Source of the DNA: Siphonodentalium dalli
Lineage: Eukaryota; Mollusca; Scaphopoda; Gadilida; Siphonodentaliidae
NCBI GenBank assembly: GCA_032622095.1
Contig: CP136061.1
Coordinates: 67,769,127-67,833,126, forward strand
DNA length: 64,000 bases
Reading direction: 5' to 3'
Of the stretch, positions 23,153 through 33,552 are shown piece after piece. The first letter of the stretch is position 1, and the number at the start of each line of letters is the position of its first letter. The translations under genes were made by a program, and so were the position numbers. The notes beneath the pieces were generated by a model. That model made no database searches. It worked only from the letters and a program-made list of their open reading frames with translations, and was not told the origin of the DNA.

Positions 23153-24384
23153 ACCAATATAAGGATGTGAGGTTTAATGAGAACTCCATCCACATAACTA
23201 ATAAATATGTGTGAAAATTAAACCAAAAAAAATAAATTCCATGATGGCGTCCAATATGGACTGCCTAATTCTGCTCCAAAACATGTATATTGAATATATG
23301 GTTGTTTATTGGGGGAAACTGATTATTTCAATGATATTTTCATTAACTGCATGGGATCCAAAACCCGACTTACGGGAGCTCGCTTCGTGCACGACTGTAT
23401 CTTAAGCATATGTGCATATTTAATGAGCCAACAATTGGAATCCAAATAGAGAAGATTGGCACGTCGACCCTGCGCATAGACATCATTGATGATCTCTATG
23501 GGAATCAAAATTGACATTTAATAGACAATTTAGATTAACCGCAATAACTTAAGGAATCTCTAATTATGATTAAGCCCAATGAGAATGCAATAAGACATTT
23601 CTTAGTACCCTTAACCGCAATTACTTCCCATTGCACTTTAACACAATTAATATCTCTCCCCCCCCCCCCCCCCCCCCCAACAGCTTATCAATACCACTCA
23701 GGACAGTGGGTGTTTTTCCTCAATTAATTGAATTTCTTGTTAGTGACCATAAATCTATACCTTCGGTTTTGCCGAATAACCGAACAAATGTTGTCAACTG
23801 TTTCCACGTTTATTCTCACTTATACCGTGTTTATATCCGTTTTATCCTATTTGTTGTTATGTATTGCATTACTTTGATAAAGTCTGCGCTTGTGTTATTC
23901 TCACAAAAGGTAATGCGTGTTTACATTTCACAATTCCGCCTTACAGTCTGCGAGTGCGACGGAAAAAATTTCCACATGTCCGAGCGCCATTGGCATTGAT
24001 TCCTTAAATACGAGACTATTTAATCGAATGAGGTCAAATATTCGCATATAACTTGACTCATATGTTATTCTGCACAATTCTGGCCAGTGCCGACTTTCAT
24101 TTCGCATTACTTTCGTTTTTATCGAAATATAACCGTTTTCTATGGAGATTCCCATGTAAATTTGTTCAACCAAAAAAATTCATAGTTTTGCCAATTTCAA
24201 GCTAGTTTAATACTTTATAGCATGGTCAGGGCATAATCTGGCCTATCGAGTGATGGTAGACGTTCCTTCAGTGTGCACAACAAATATTTGGTCCCAACGA
24301 AGCAGGCTAAAATCCTGAAATTTGTCAATTGACTTTGAGTGTGAAGAAAATATTCATTTAAACTTCCAAAATTGGTTGAAATAT
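23153..24384. other. intergenic; poly-C run at about 23,660-23,678
   Basis: Several short ORFs (23,211-23,405; 23,631-23,999; 24,215-24,427) show no recognisable domain. ATTCATAGTTTTGCCAATTT.. near 24,178 is a partial copy of the repeat listed next. Confidence 0.45.
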
Positions 24385-24565
24385 GCTCAACAACATTCAG
24401 TTGAATGGTGACATTATTTATAGTCACCGACTAACTTCCACGATGAATAAAATTTGTTTTTATTGATGACAATTATGTCGCGAGTCATAAAAATGTTAAT
24501 TTTCTGAAGAAAAAAAATTCATTGTTTCGCCAATTTCAAGCTAGTATTGAGCATGGTCAGGGCAT
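24385..24565. repeat. direct repeat, copy 1 (copy 2 at 24,948-25,115)
   Basis: ATTCAGTTGAATGGTGACAT, TCACCGACTAACTTCCACGA and CCAATTTCAAGCTAGT recur in the same order 560 bp downstream. The GAGGCCCC MITE lies between the copies. Confidence 0.85.
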
Positions 24566-24649
24566 TACATATAATGATTAAGATTGCTAAAGAACTTAAA
24601 TAATGAAATGGGAAACTTTTACTGACATCTGGTAAGGATTGAGGAGCAG

Positions 24650-24898
24650 ATGCTAGAGGCCCCCACCCCCACCCCCCATGGAAGACGGAATACCACTTAA
24701 CACAGAAGTTGGAATACGGAATACCATATGGAATACATAAAAATATATGAAAACTTCATTTTTTGGAAGGTCGGCGTACGAATACCGGTATTTTTGGAAT
24801 ACCGAATACCTCCTAACAGAGGGGCCGGAAATACGGCGTACCTCATAACAGGGCATGGAATACGGCATACGAAAAAGGGGGGTGGGGGCCTCATGCTA
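24650..24898 (-). mobile_element. GAGGCCCC-ended MITE, copy 2, with perfect 6-bp target duplication
   Basis: The element body 24,656-24,892 is bounded by ATGCTA (24,650-24,655 and 24,893-24,898). Termini GAGGCCCCCACCCCC / GGGGTGGGGGCCTC and the interior ACCGGTATTTTTGGAATACC match copy 1 at 5,541-5,906 in inverted orientation. It is about 130 bp shorter, lacking part of the AT-rich middle. Confidence 0.9.
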
Positions 24899-24947
24899 TG
24901 GAGCCTCCGAGCCTCCCAATATATTGTCTGCTCCACATCTCAATAGA

Positions 24948-25115
24948 ATTCAACAACATTCAGTTGAATGGTGACATTATTTATAGTCACCGACTAACTT
25001 CCACGATGAATCAAATTTGTTTTTATTGGTGACAATTTATGTCGCGAATCATAAAAATGTAAATTTTCTGAAGAAAAAAAATTCATTGGTTTGCGAATTT
25101 CAAGCTAGTTTATAG
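24948..25115. repeat. direct repeat, copy 2
   Basis: Diverged repeat of 24,385-24,565, ending in TTTCAAGCTAGTTT. Confidence 0.85.
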
Positions 25116-25840
25116 CGAACATGGGAACCAATGTACAATTTATGCCATTTAGGCACACTTCAGAGTGAAATCTGGGCTTATATTTCGGCGAGAATCCAAA
25201 TCTAGATTCTCGCAAATTACCCTGGATTCTCATGAAAAAGTATATATGGATTCTCGCAAAATCAGATGAAATATATGCCCTAGTGGAAATATAGCAAATC
25301 GTTTAATGCTTTAGATATTTTTTTTTCGGAGATTTATATATATGTTTAAAGACATATTATGGAATTTTTCGGGAGCGAGAAATTGATAAGTTAGTGCTCA
25401 GGCACTTTTCCAACGTGGGGAATGTTATCATTCTACTAACATCACTAAAAATTTCCAAAAAGATCTACCACACCACTTCATATAGAACATCGTCTGAACT
25501 ACTCCAAATTGTAAATATTTACATCTCGATTCGGGGCGCAACTATCGGCTGTAATTAAACAAAAATCATTTTGCCATCGAGAGTCATTGCATTTAACTAA
25601 TATATAAGAATGACGTTGTGTAACATCCATTTGGATTAATATTCGTAACAAATAACTACTTTGAGAAAGATTATTATTAATTTCTATTTATTTGATCACT
25701 CTGCCCGGTGTCTGCCGGAGTGTTTCACATCACTTTAATCAAGGAAGACTGTTAAGAAAAACTGCATTTCAAGACCACCAAACAACTTTCCTTTTTAGGG
25801 CCACCACATCTTCCAAATATGTACTTCTTCCATTTTGCTA
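25116..25840. other. intergenic; small inverted pieces
   Basis: GCTTATATTTCGGCGAGAAT near 25,173 is partly mirrored near 25,250-25,282 (ATTCTCGCAAAATCAGATGA). The ORF at 25,692-25,913 is unsupported. Confidence 0.45.
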
Positions 25841-26016
25841 TCAAAGACCGAAAAATGTCGTTAAACTAGAGATCCAAATACCCCCTAAGGGCCTCTCTAT
25901 CTTGAGATATTAAAGACCGAAAAATGTCGTTAAACTATAAAGACCGAAAAATGTCGTTAAACTAGAGATCCAAATACCCCCTATATCTTGAGATATTATA
26001 AAGACCGAAAAATGTC
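25841..26016. repeat. short tandem of TAAAGACCGAAAAATGTCGT units
   Basis: Four closely spaced copies, two followed by AGAGATCCAAATACCCCCTA. One more unit lies past the SINE (~26,333) and a diverged one at ~27,791, so the SINE and satellite were inserted into or expanded within this repeat. Confidence 0.85.
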
Positions 26017-26336
26017 ATTAAACTATTAATTGTTGTTGCTGTTGTTTATTAGGGTTTATCGTCATTCTAGCCGCTAGGCCACACACGACGTTGTCAATTT
26101 TACGGGTGGAGGAAAGACCACGCAGAGGCTCAATTTCACCGGGAAGTTGTTCCACTGCGTGTAGAAACCACCGACCCCCGGAAAGCAATTGACAAACTTG
26201 CCCAGATACACGATTCCGGTCACCCTCCCTATGGTGGGGTTAGAACCAGCTTCGTCAGCGCTGGACGGCCTGGGACGACGTAATACACCTGGCACTCTAC
26301 CGACTGGACCACCGGGGGCCCCTATTAAACTGTTAA
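26017..26336 (-). mobile_element. tRNA-derived SINE, full length, with 13-bp target duplication
   Basis: The body (26,030-26,323) lies between ATTAAACTATTAA (26,017-26,029) and ATTAAACTGTTAA (26,324-26,336), matching at 12 of 13 positions. Read on the minus strand, it begins GGGGCCCCCGGTGGTCCAGT. The pol III A-box-like TGGTCCAGTCGGTAG is at 26,298-26,312 and the B-box-like GGTTCTAACCC at 26,237-26,247, with ~50 bp between as in tRNAs. A ~200-bp unique body and a (CAACAG/CAA)n tail follow. It is transcribed by RNA polymerase III and mobilised by a LINE (known of SINEs). The exact family cannot be named from sequence alone. Confidence 0.85.
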
Positions 26337-26417
26337 AGACCGAAAATGTCGTTAAATTGTAAAGTTTGAGCTATTGCCATGGCTTTGTCGTCCGTGTGTA
26401 TGTGTGTACGTAAGGCG

Positions 26418-27705
26418 TCAACAATGCAGGCTACAGGTCGTACCTTTGGTCGGATCATTATGAAATTTGTCATAGCTGTTGACATCAACATTTAGACCAG
26501 ATTATTAATTTTGGGATCATTCGGAAAAAAAACATGGCCGCCAGTGGCCATCTTGGATTTCAAAATTCAATCCATTAGCACGGGCTACAGTTCGCAATGT
26601 TTGTCTGATCATCATGAAATTTGTCAAGAATGTTAATAATGACATGTAGATGGGAACGAGTCCTTTTGGGGTCATTCGGCCAAAAAACATGGCCGCAGCA
26701 GCCATTTTGGATTTTAGTCTTTATATGACTAAATCTTTAGCACGGGCTACAGGTCTTAACTTTAGTCTGATCATCATAAAATTTGTCATGGCTGTTGAAA
26801 TTGGAATGTAGATGGGAACGAGTAATTTTGGGGTCATTCGGACAAAAAACATGGCCGCCAGTGGCCATCTTGGATTTCAAAATTTAATCCATTAGCACGG
26901 GCCACAGGTCGTACTGTTTGTCTGATCATCATGAAATTTGTCATGGATGATAATATTGACATGTAGATGGGAACGAGTAATTTTGGGGTTATTCGGCCAA
27001 AAAACATGGCCGCCAGCAGCCATCTTGGATTTTACTCTTTGAATGACTAAATTCTTTAGCACGGGCTACATGTCGTACTTTCAGTCTGATCATCATAAAA
27101 ATTGTCAAGAATGTTAATAATGACATGCAGATGGGAACGAGTCATTTTGGGATCATTTGACCCAAAAACATGGCCGCCAGCAGCCATCTTGGATTTTACT
27201 CTTTGTATGACTAAATTCTTTAGCACGGGCTACAGGTCGTACTTTCAGTCTGATCGTCATAAAATTTGTCAAGAATGTTAATAATGACATGTAGATGGGA
27301 ACGAGTCATTTTGGGATCATTTGACTTAAAAACATGGCCGCCAGCAGCCATCTTGGATTTTAATCTTTGTATGACTAAATTCTTTATCACAGGCTACAGG
27401 TCGTACTTTTAGTCTGATCATCATAAAATTTGTCAAGAATGTTAATAATGACATGTAGATGGGAACGAGTCATTTTGGGGTCATTCGGCCAAAAAACATG
27501 GCTGCCAGCAGCCATCTTGGATTTTACTCTTTGTATGACTAAATCCTTTAGCACGGGCTACAGATCGTACCTTTAGTCTGATCATCATGAAATTTTTCAT
27601 GGCTGTTGAAATTGGAATGTAGATGAGAATGAGTCATTTTGGGGACATTCCGACAAAAAAACATGGCTGCCAGCGGCCATCTTGGATTTCCAAATTCAAT
27701 TCTAA
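26418..27705. repeat. satellite of eight ~163-bp units
   Basis: Unit starts (AGCACGGGCTACAGGTCGTA) at about 26,418 (partial), 26,580, 26,741, 26,896, 27,060, 27,224, 27,389 and 27,552. Each carries TTAGTCTGATCATCATAAAA, ATGTAGATGGGAACGAGT and AACATGGCCGCCAG(C/T)(A/G)GCC ATCTTGGATTT. Units diverge by many single bases, so the array is old. The ORF at 26,517-26,705 is within one unit and not a gene. Confidence 0.95.
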
Positions 27706-28060
27706 ATCTGTCCATTCATTGCTCATCACACAAATTTAACTTCTTCTCAAAGTTGAGCTACAGTGTCATTGACACTTTCATTTGAGACATTAAAGAACGA
27801 AATATGTCGTTACACCATTAATGATCATTAATACATAATTTGTGTTTATGAAAGTCTGGTACAGACAGTTTGTTTCCAGTACATATTCATTGGAACGTAA
27901 ACAATTATTCTCTGACAAATCATGTTAATATTGCCTTTCGTTACTGGTTTCCTTGACTCACATATCTCTCACTTCTTAATACTTATAATTAAAACAAATG
28001 TTCTGTGTTTTGTGTCACTTCTTAATAGCATTCTGTATTCTGCTATTGAAAAGAAAAACA
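27706..28060. other. intergenic
   Basis: One diverged TAAAGAACGAAATATGTCGTT unit near 27,791, otherwise nothing. Confidence 0.5.
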
Positions 28061-28370
28061 GTTGTAGTATACCTTAAAGGTATGAAGGCCTTGGTGGGTA
28101 TCATGTGAACATATTTCCACCGCTACAAACGAAATAATATTCAAATATAGACAGACTTTGTTAATATACAAATGAGAAATATCTCATAAACATTATGTTA
28201 TAGTCGTAAATTTGCCGACTGTTATGTAAACAAAGCATAACAAGTTACTTTCCTGGTGTTTCTTTATATTATGATGGTAAACATAAAGAGCGTTCTTTGT
28301 TGCTCAATTCCTTATTTGGAAATAATAAAGAGCGTTTATACCATTTGTGTGTGATTAGCCAGTAGCATTA
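28061..28370 (+). repeat. dispersed repeat carrying ACCTTAAAGGTATG and paired ATAAAGAGCG motifs
   Basis: It starts at TATACCTTAAAGGTATGAAGG and ends ATTTGTGTGTGATTAGCC. ATAAAGAGCG lies at 28,283-28,292 and 28,325-28,334, 42 bp apart, either side of CTCAATTCCTTATTTGGAA. An inverted diverged copy occupies ~36,950-37,260, sharing TATAGACAGACTTTGTT, GTTATGTAAACAAA, AATAATAAAGAGCGTTTATA and TTTGTGTGTGATTA. No coding capacity. Confidence 0.8.
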
Positions 28371-28599
28371 TGCTGCCTTCTATAACACAATCAGACTCTT
28401 GTTTAGGTAAAATTTAGTAGGTCTTTATGTAAGCATGATGTTTAAGGGATTACAGTGCTCATGAAACAACAAAACTCTATCGGAAAGCCACCCCTATTGT
28501 GATCACAATAATCCAAGTCCCATAAAAATCGCGTAATAATTAAGCCGAGAAATAAATAAATAATACCGCCACCGGTTGTCGGCTATCTCCGTCGCAAAA
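28371..28599. other. upstream region of the THAP exon; nothing recognised
   Basis: AT-rich, becoming more CpG-rich towards 28,560. Confidence 0.4.
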
Positions 28600-28621
28600 C
28601 CTCGCATGACGTCAAGCGAGG
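28600..28621 (+). promoter_or_regulatory. palindromic CRE
   Basis: A perfect TGACGTCA (28,607-28,614) sits inside a near-perfect 22-bp palindrome with CCTCGC and GCGAGG arms, about 345 bp upstream of the THAP start codon. CREB/ATF dimers bind this motif (established). Its use here is inferred. Confidence 0.5.
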
Positions 28622-28892
28622 TAAACTAATTAAAAACACGGAATCGGAGTTATTTGTGTCTACCTATATGACGATGGAAAATCCGGAATAGACATCAGCT
28701 CGTGAGCGTGATGGAATTATTGCGGGGCATATCAATAGCATTGTGTACACATGGTTAATTGTCATCGCGCGGTGAGTTATATTTACTTGTGATTTGTCTT
28801 AAGCGCTGTTTGGAAAGTTATTGTTTTGACAAAAAAACTATAGAAGGCCGATTGAGCGGGGTAGGTAACACTTTCGTGTCAAAAATAAAGCT

Positions 28893-28900
28893 TATAAAAA
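28893..28900 (+). promoter_or_regulatory. TATA box upstream of the THAP exon
   Basis: TATAAAAA, 66 bp before the ATG at 28,966, a usual distance for a short 5' leader. No other good TATA box lies between the CRE and the ATG. Confidence 0.5.
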
Positions 28901-28965
28901 CATGAGCAGGCATGTGAACTCTATTCGGGCGCGTGTTCACGATGTTGTTTTAATTTTCCGTATAT

Positions 28966-29184
28966 ATGCCCCGAGTGTCCCGTATTTACAATCATTCATT
29001 CGTAACATTGCCATATAAATGCAGTGTTTTCGGCTGTGGCCGGTCTAGTGACTCTCAGTTAGGTATAATGCTGTATTCATTTCCAAACGATGATCGTTTA
29101 CGTGCCATTTGGCGGGATTTCTGTGGGAAACCCATTGCGCAATCATCAGAAACCGATTACATATACCAAATAAAGAGCGTTTAA
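28966..29184 (+). CDS. THAP-type zinc-finger domain, N-terminal exon or truncated gene
   Basis: The frame starts MPRVSRIYNHSF and contains CSVFGCGRSSDSQ, then YSFPNDDRLRAIWRDFCG. This is the N-terminal half of a THAP domain: the C-x4-C zinc pair near residue 19, the F-P before a helix, and the invariant tryptophan at about residue 49. THAP domains are DNA-binding C2CH fingers of animal transcription factors and P-element transposases. The distal Cys-His pair and AVPTF-like end are absent. The frame stops at 72 codons in TAAAGAGCG-type sequence, so either a splice donor lies before about 29,140 or the gene is truncated by a repeat insertion. The start is supported by the TATA box at 28,893. 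Confidence 0.6.
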   Translation: MPRVSRIYNHSFVTLPYKCSVFGCGRSSDSQLGIMLYSFPNDDRLRAIWRDFCGKPIAQSSETDYIYQIKSV

Positions 29185-29560
29185 TTTGACAAGTCAGTCA
29201 TGGTTACGAATACATACAATTGCAGTTAAAGTGGAGAGTATGTTGAATAAATCACGATAACAACTATTCTTAGTCGATTCCCCATTTCCTTCACCATGGC
29301 TCCATAAAGAGCGTTCCATGTTAGGAGTTTTCCTAATATGGTACGAATAAAAAGAGTTTAATAAAGCGGAAATTGCTATGACTTGGAAGGATATATAAAT
29401 CATGCATATCGGAAGTTCGTGTACATGTATTGACCTGTATTGGTGTAATCAGTAAAACAAATCACGATGACAACTGTTCTAAGTCGAGTCCCTTTACCTT
29501 GACGCAATAAAGAGCGTTCACTATTACGATATATTGCGAATAAAGAGCACTTGAATATGT
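29170..29560 (+). repeat. duplicated module with paired ATAAAGAGCG motifs
   Basis: ATAAAGAGCG lies at 29,170, 29,304 and 29,507, and variants ATAAAAAGAG and ATAAAGAGCA at ~29,347 and 29,540. AAATCACGATNACAACTNTTCT precedes both the second and third sites, so a ~200-bp unit is duplicated. Each unit holds a pair of motifs 33-43 bp apart. Confidence 0.75.
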
Positions 29561-30383
29561 GATTCCATATTAAACCGGATTATTATCCCTCCTTCAAAAA
29601 GTGTTATATATGATTGGATGTTTATAACCCTATTGTTATGCGTAATTGCCACATAGAGGTCGATTTATGACCTGGATATTCAATAGACCGCATCGCTAGA
29701 GTGCTAATTTAATAGGTCAATAACGATGCATAGATGTAGTGAATTTCCATCAGTGACAGTCGGCTAGATTGTTTTGGGGTGGGGGAAGCAATATTCCGAA
29801 ATATATATAAACACCATATTGCCCAAATAATTACATGATTCATAACCAAGGAAAAATGAACATATCATATTGGTAATGAATGACTTGATTATAATTGATT
29901 AAATCCGACAGCAATAAACCAATTTTGTGTTGTGTTACCGCGTTACGATAATTAAAACGAAACGCTCTTTATTGACACACGACTAATGGCATCTGGAAAT
30001 TGGAATGTTTACGAGATGATAATTGCCTAATAACTGTGCAAGTCTTCGCGTATATATGCAATCTTGATATGCATATATAATATAACTTGGACTATTCCGG
30101 TAACGAAAAAATATATATAAACACGAGCACGCGTTTATATAGATAAATGCGCGCAAAACTGAATAATATACGGGCATGGCTTTATAGTAACAACACATCG
30201 CGATACATATAATAATAGTAATAATAACACGATAAAGATCGACATTTAATTACGAGAAAGGCGATGTTTCGGCGAAGTTTTGCATTCGCAGTGTGATAAC
30301 GCGACAATCGTCAAAGGCCGCGATCGACTACATGCAAACTTAAAATACCGCCGTCGCGTATCTATGCGTTGTCAATGAGTTAC
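29561..30383. other. intergenic; AT-rich, no gene
   Basis: A single reversed motif CGCTCTTTAT is at 29,963-29,972. The minus ORF at 29,983-30,198 has no recognisable domain. CpG content rises from about 30,230. Confidence 0.5.
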
Positions 30384-30453
30384 CACGTGATCGATCACGT
30401 GCTATGCTTCTGTTTACATGTGACAATCACGTGATCGGGCTGATGATCACGTG
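30384..30453. promoter_or_regulatory. cluster of four CACGTG E-boxes
   Basis: CACGTG lies at 30,384, 30,396, 30,428 and 30,448. The first two form an 18-bp perfect palindrome, CACGTGATCGATCACGTG. All four lie in a TCACGTGA or CCACGTGA context, which bHLH-zip factors of the USF and MITF/TFE type prefer (established). The surrounding 300 bp are locally CpG-rich. Target gene unknown. Confidence 0.5.
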
Positions 30454-31524
30454 ACTTCGTCTACAACAAAATCTTCGGCTAACTTCGGAATGTTTTTGAA
30501 TCGTTATAAAAATAACGATTGGCGGCCGAATATTAGATTATATGCGCCCAATGGACATTTTATATATATATTATCGGTATATTGAAAGAAAATAATATTG
30601 TTTTTTTCAGGACCGTATTCCTTTAAGGGATAGTGATCGTATATTTGAACCAAAATGTATGCGTTTTAATAATGATCTGTTTACGGTGTTTGGAACAAAT
30701 ATTTTCGACAACTAAACCCTCTCGTCCCTTTAATATAATTAATATAACATCCCTCATCCAATAATCTCCAAATTGCATATCTAATTTCAATCCTAGTTAC
30801 ACGTCACACCGCCCCTCATCATTTGCCAATTGTACACCCTTTTTTGCTGCTTCTGTTGCAACTGCTCAATTTCTTTAAAAATTATTGAAAAAATGGTCCT
30901 CTGGCCTGCGACATTTACCTCCGATTTAGTTTTTTCGATCATCGGTCCACACCAAAATTGAGCACACGTCCCTATATAATATACCTATTTAAACCGAGTA
31001 TACACGGTGGTGTAATAGAAGAACCATTAATTTAACCGTAACCGTAGCATATTTCCACGTATACGTGTACGTTTTCACGACAAATCCCCGCTGATCTGTT
31101 ATTAATGAACCAAACAATTAACATGTCAACACACTCTGGCCCGCCAATGCTACAGTGTATAAACGTAACGGGGCAAATATGCATATTATATTGACAGCTA
31201 ACGAGAACATTCATCACCAATAATCTGCTCACCCCTTTCAGTCGATACGATAGAAACTAAACGATTTGTTACTTCTAATTACCCGTACTTAATTACACTA
31301 CTTGCGTGTTAATAAAGTACGACACCCCCCCCCCCCCCCAATCACAACTAAAGGTGAAACATGGGATTTAGAACATTAATATTCACTCTTACACAGTTCC
31401 ACATCCAAGGTGTGTCTTGTGTAATCGTATGTCAGTTGTAACGTTGTGAAACCGCAACCGAACTGAATTATTCTATTGCTAAATAGTTCATGGGTGACCT
31501 GATGCATGCATCTTAGTTTTCTTG
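30454..31524. other. intergenic; poly-C run near 31,325
   Basis: A reverse CCAAT (GATTGG) is near 30,516 and CCTTTAAGGGATAGTGATCG near 30,620. The minus ORF at 31,032-31,232 is unsupported. No gene. Confidence 0.45.
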
Positions 31525-33552
31525 TATATCATCGTGTTGTACAAAATAAAATCATCGTCGGAACTGGCTGAAAGTGACACAGACGAGTAGTGCTAATTTG
31601 AGACTCCGGAACCGACATGTGTATTTTACAAAACGTGCGCCAATGTCATAAAATCCGGTACAAGAAATAAAAATAACCAAGTACGGAAACGTATCTGAGT
31701 TATTATCTACGTAACGGGTAATTATAGATCAGTGTATCACATGAAAGGCGGAAGCAACACGGGATATGAGCGTGGTGATGTATAGGAATATTGGAAACAA
31801 AGCTCCTGCATTCGATTGAATAACTCCCGATCAGCGATCAGCCAGTACATAGGAATCAGGGAGCTAAATGTGTGCTAGAGTCGGGGAGCGAGTACACCGT
31901 GGAATTGCTAAAGGTGAAGGTAACTGAAGAATGACCTTCATCTGATACATGCGACACGTTATTAAAGGATGACATCGCGTTTATTTGATTTGTACATAAT
32001 ATCTAAATAATTTAAACTGGTGAATGAATGGGGGAATGGATTTTTGTGAGCGAGATATTTATTTAACTAGCTGCTGTAGTTCTGGGTTTTTCCAGATCAA
32101 ATTTGGCTGTGAGGTAGCCCTGTCGTAGACTTGGTGATTTATTTTAAAAAGTAAACACATGACCTATGATTTTTCTTGCATTTTCGTGATAAACTGGTGT
32201 CAATCTAGCTGGGTAAACATCACTGGTATGGCCTGCAGGCTTCAATTCAGTGAATTTGGCCGAAACGTTAACACTGTCGCCTATATATGGGAAACCATTT
32301 AGTTCAGTGATTCCTACACCTGTCTACCCTCATATACACCATATATTGCTGTCAGAGCGTTTCGTATGAAACAAGTGGAATTGGATCAGTTTCAGACCAA
32401 CTCCCGAAAACGTACTCACAAACAGTGTCCGCGCTGGACCAAAATTTACTTTTGCCAAATAATTTGCAAAATGAAATATTTTTTTGCCAAATTCTGCAAC
32501 CTTGATTGAGTCTTATGTTTCGACACTCGCGGTTTGATATCGATAAAAAAGCATACTCTCATCTCTATTACGGTTTATCATACAACAATAAACCAATCAC
32601 CGAACAATATAATGGTAGAAGAGTTGCTTCACCAGAAGGGAACATCACAAGAGGATTAGCTATGTAAACGCCACCATCACACTAAATAGAGGTAATCCCT
32701 CCACCCATCGATACAAATGGTATATATCAGATTAACTGAATCTTAACGGAGGTGTTAACTTTTGCGAAACCATATAAAACACAAATAATATAATTCCATT
32801 GTAATAATTTCCTAAAATGAATGGTAATGATTGACCGATATTTTTCAACTTTATTGAGAAAATAAAAAGTGACTTGCCAAAACTTTTGCCAAATGAAAAT
32901 ATATTTTGCAAAATGTGAATTATTTTTGCAGCGCGAACCCTGCTGACAAATCCATACAAAATCCTTATGAGTAACCTATATGCATGAAAGTTACCAAATA
33001 TATCATTTTCATTTTTTTCATTAATTGTCATGTTTTACTTTTGTTGCCGCATTGTACTTTGTTTGGTGATTCATCTCCCAACATACACCAGACCAGAAAC
33101 CTAATAATGCTCACGACCCCTTCAGTATTAAAAACATCAGATCAGAAACCAAATAATGCCACGACCCCTTCAGTATTTATTTATTGAATCATTTATATTT
33201 ACAGGATGTATAAATGACATCGCAGATTATGGCAAGGAATGTGAGCATAAAAAAGTCTCCATTGAATCAAGTGAAAACACTGGAAACAGACATCCGACCA
33301 AACGACATTTCCATTGCAATCCGTTCCAGAGTTTAGAATTCGCCCGTTTCAGACCATGCTTAGTATTCCGTGTAATTTCGCCTTTTGTTCTGGGTATATT
33401 TCAAGTGTCCCAGGAATAAAGAATTCTTGCTTCAATCATTCTTGCTTCCGGCCACTCAGGGGAAGGATCGTCTGCCGAGCGCTCCGCGCTTTGTCCCTTG
33501 AGTGGTTCGTGACTTTTTTTGTCAGACTTGGTTTTGGATTAGGCTTAGTCCA

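Noticed and set aside
26230-26323. A tRNA gene on the minus strand
   Set aside because: A and B boxes are present, but no cloverleaf closes, and a SINE body, tail and target duplication surround them.
33502-33552. Extension of the gag-like ORF to 33,502
   Set aside because: That start is GTG; the first ATG in frame is at 33,553.
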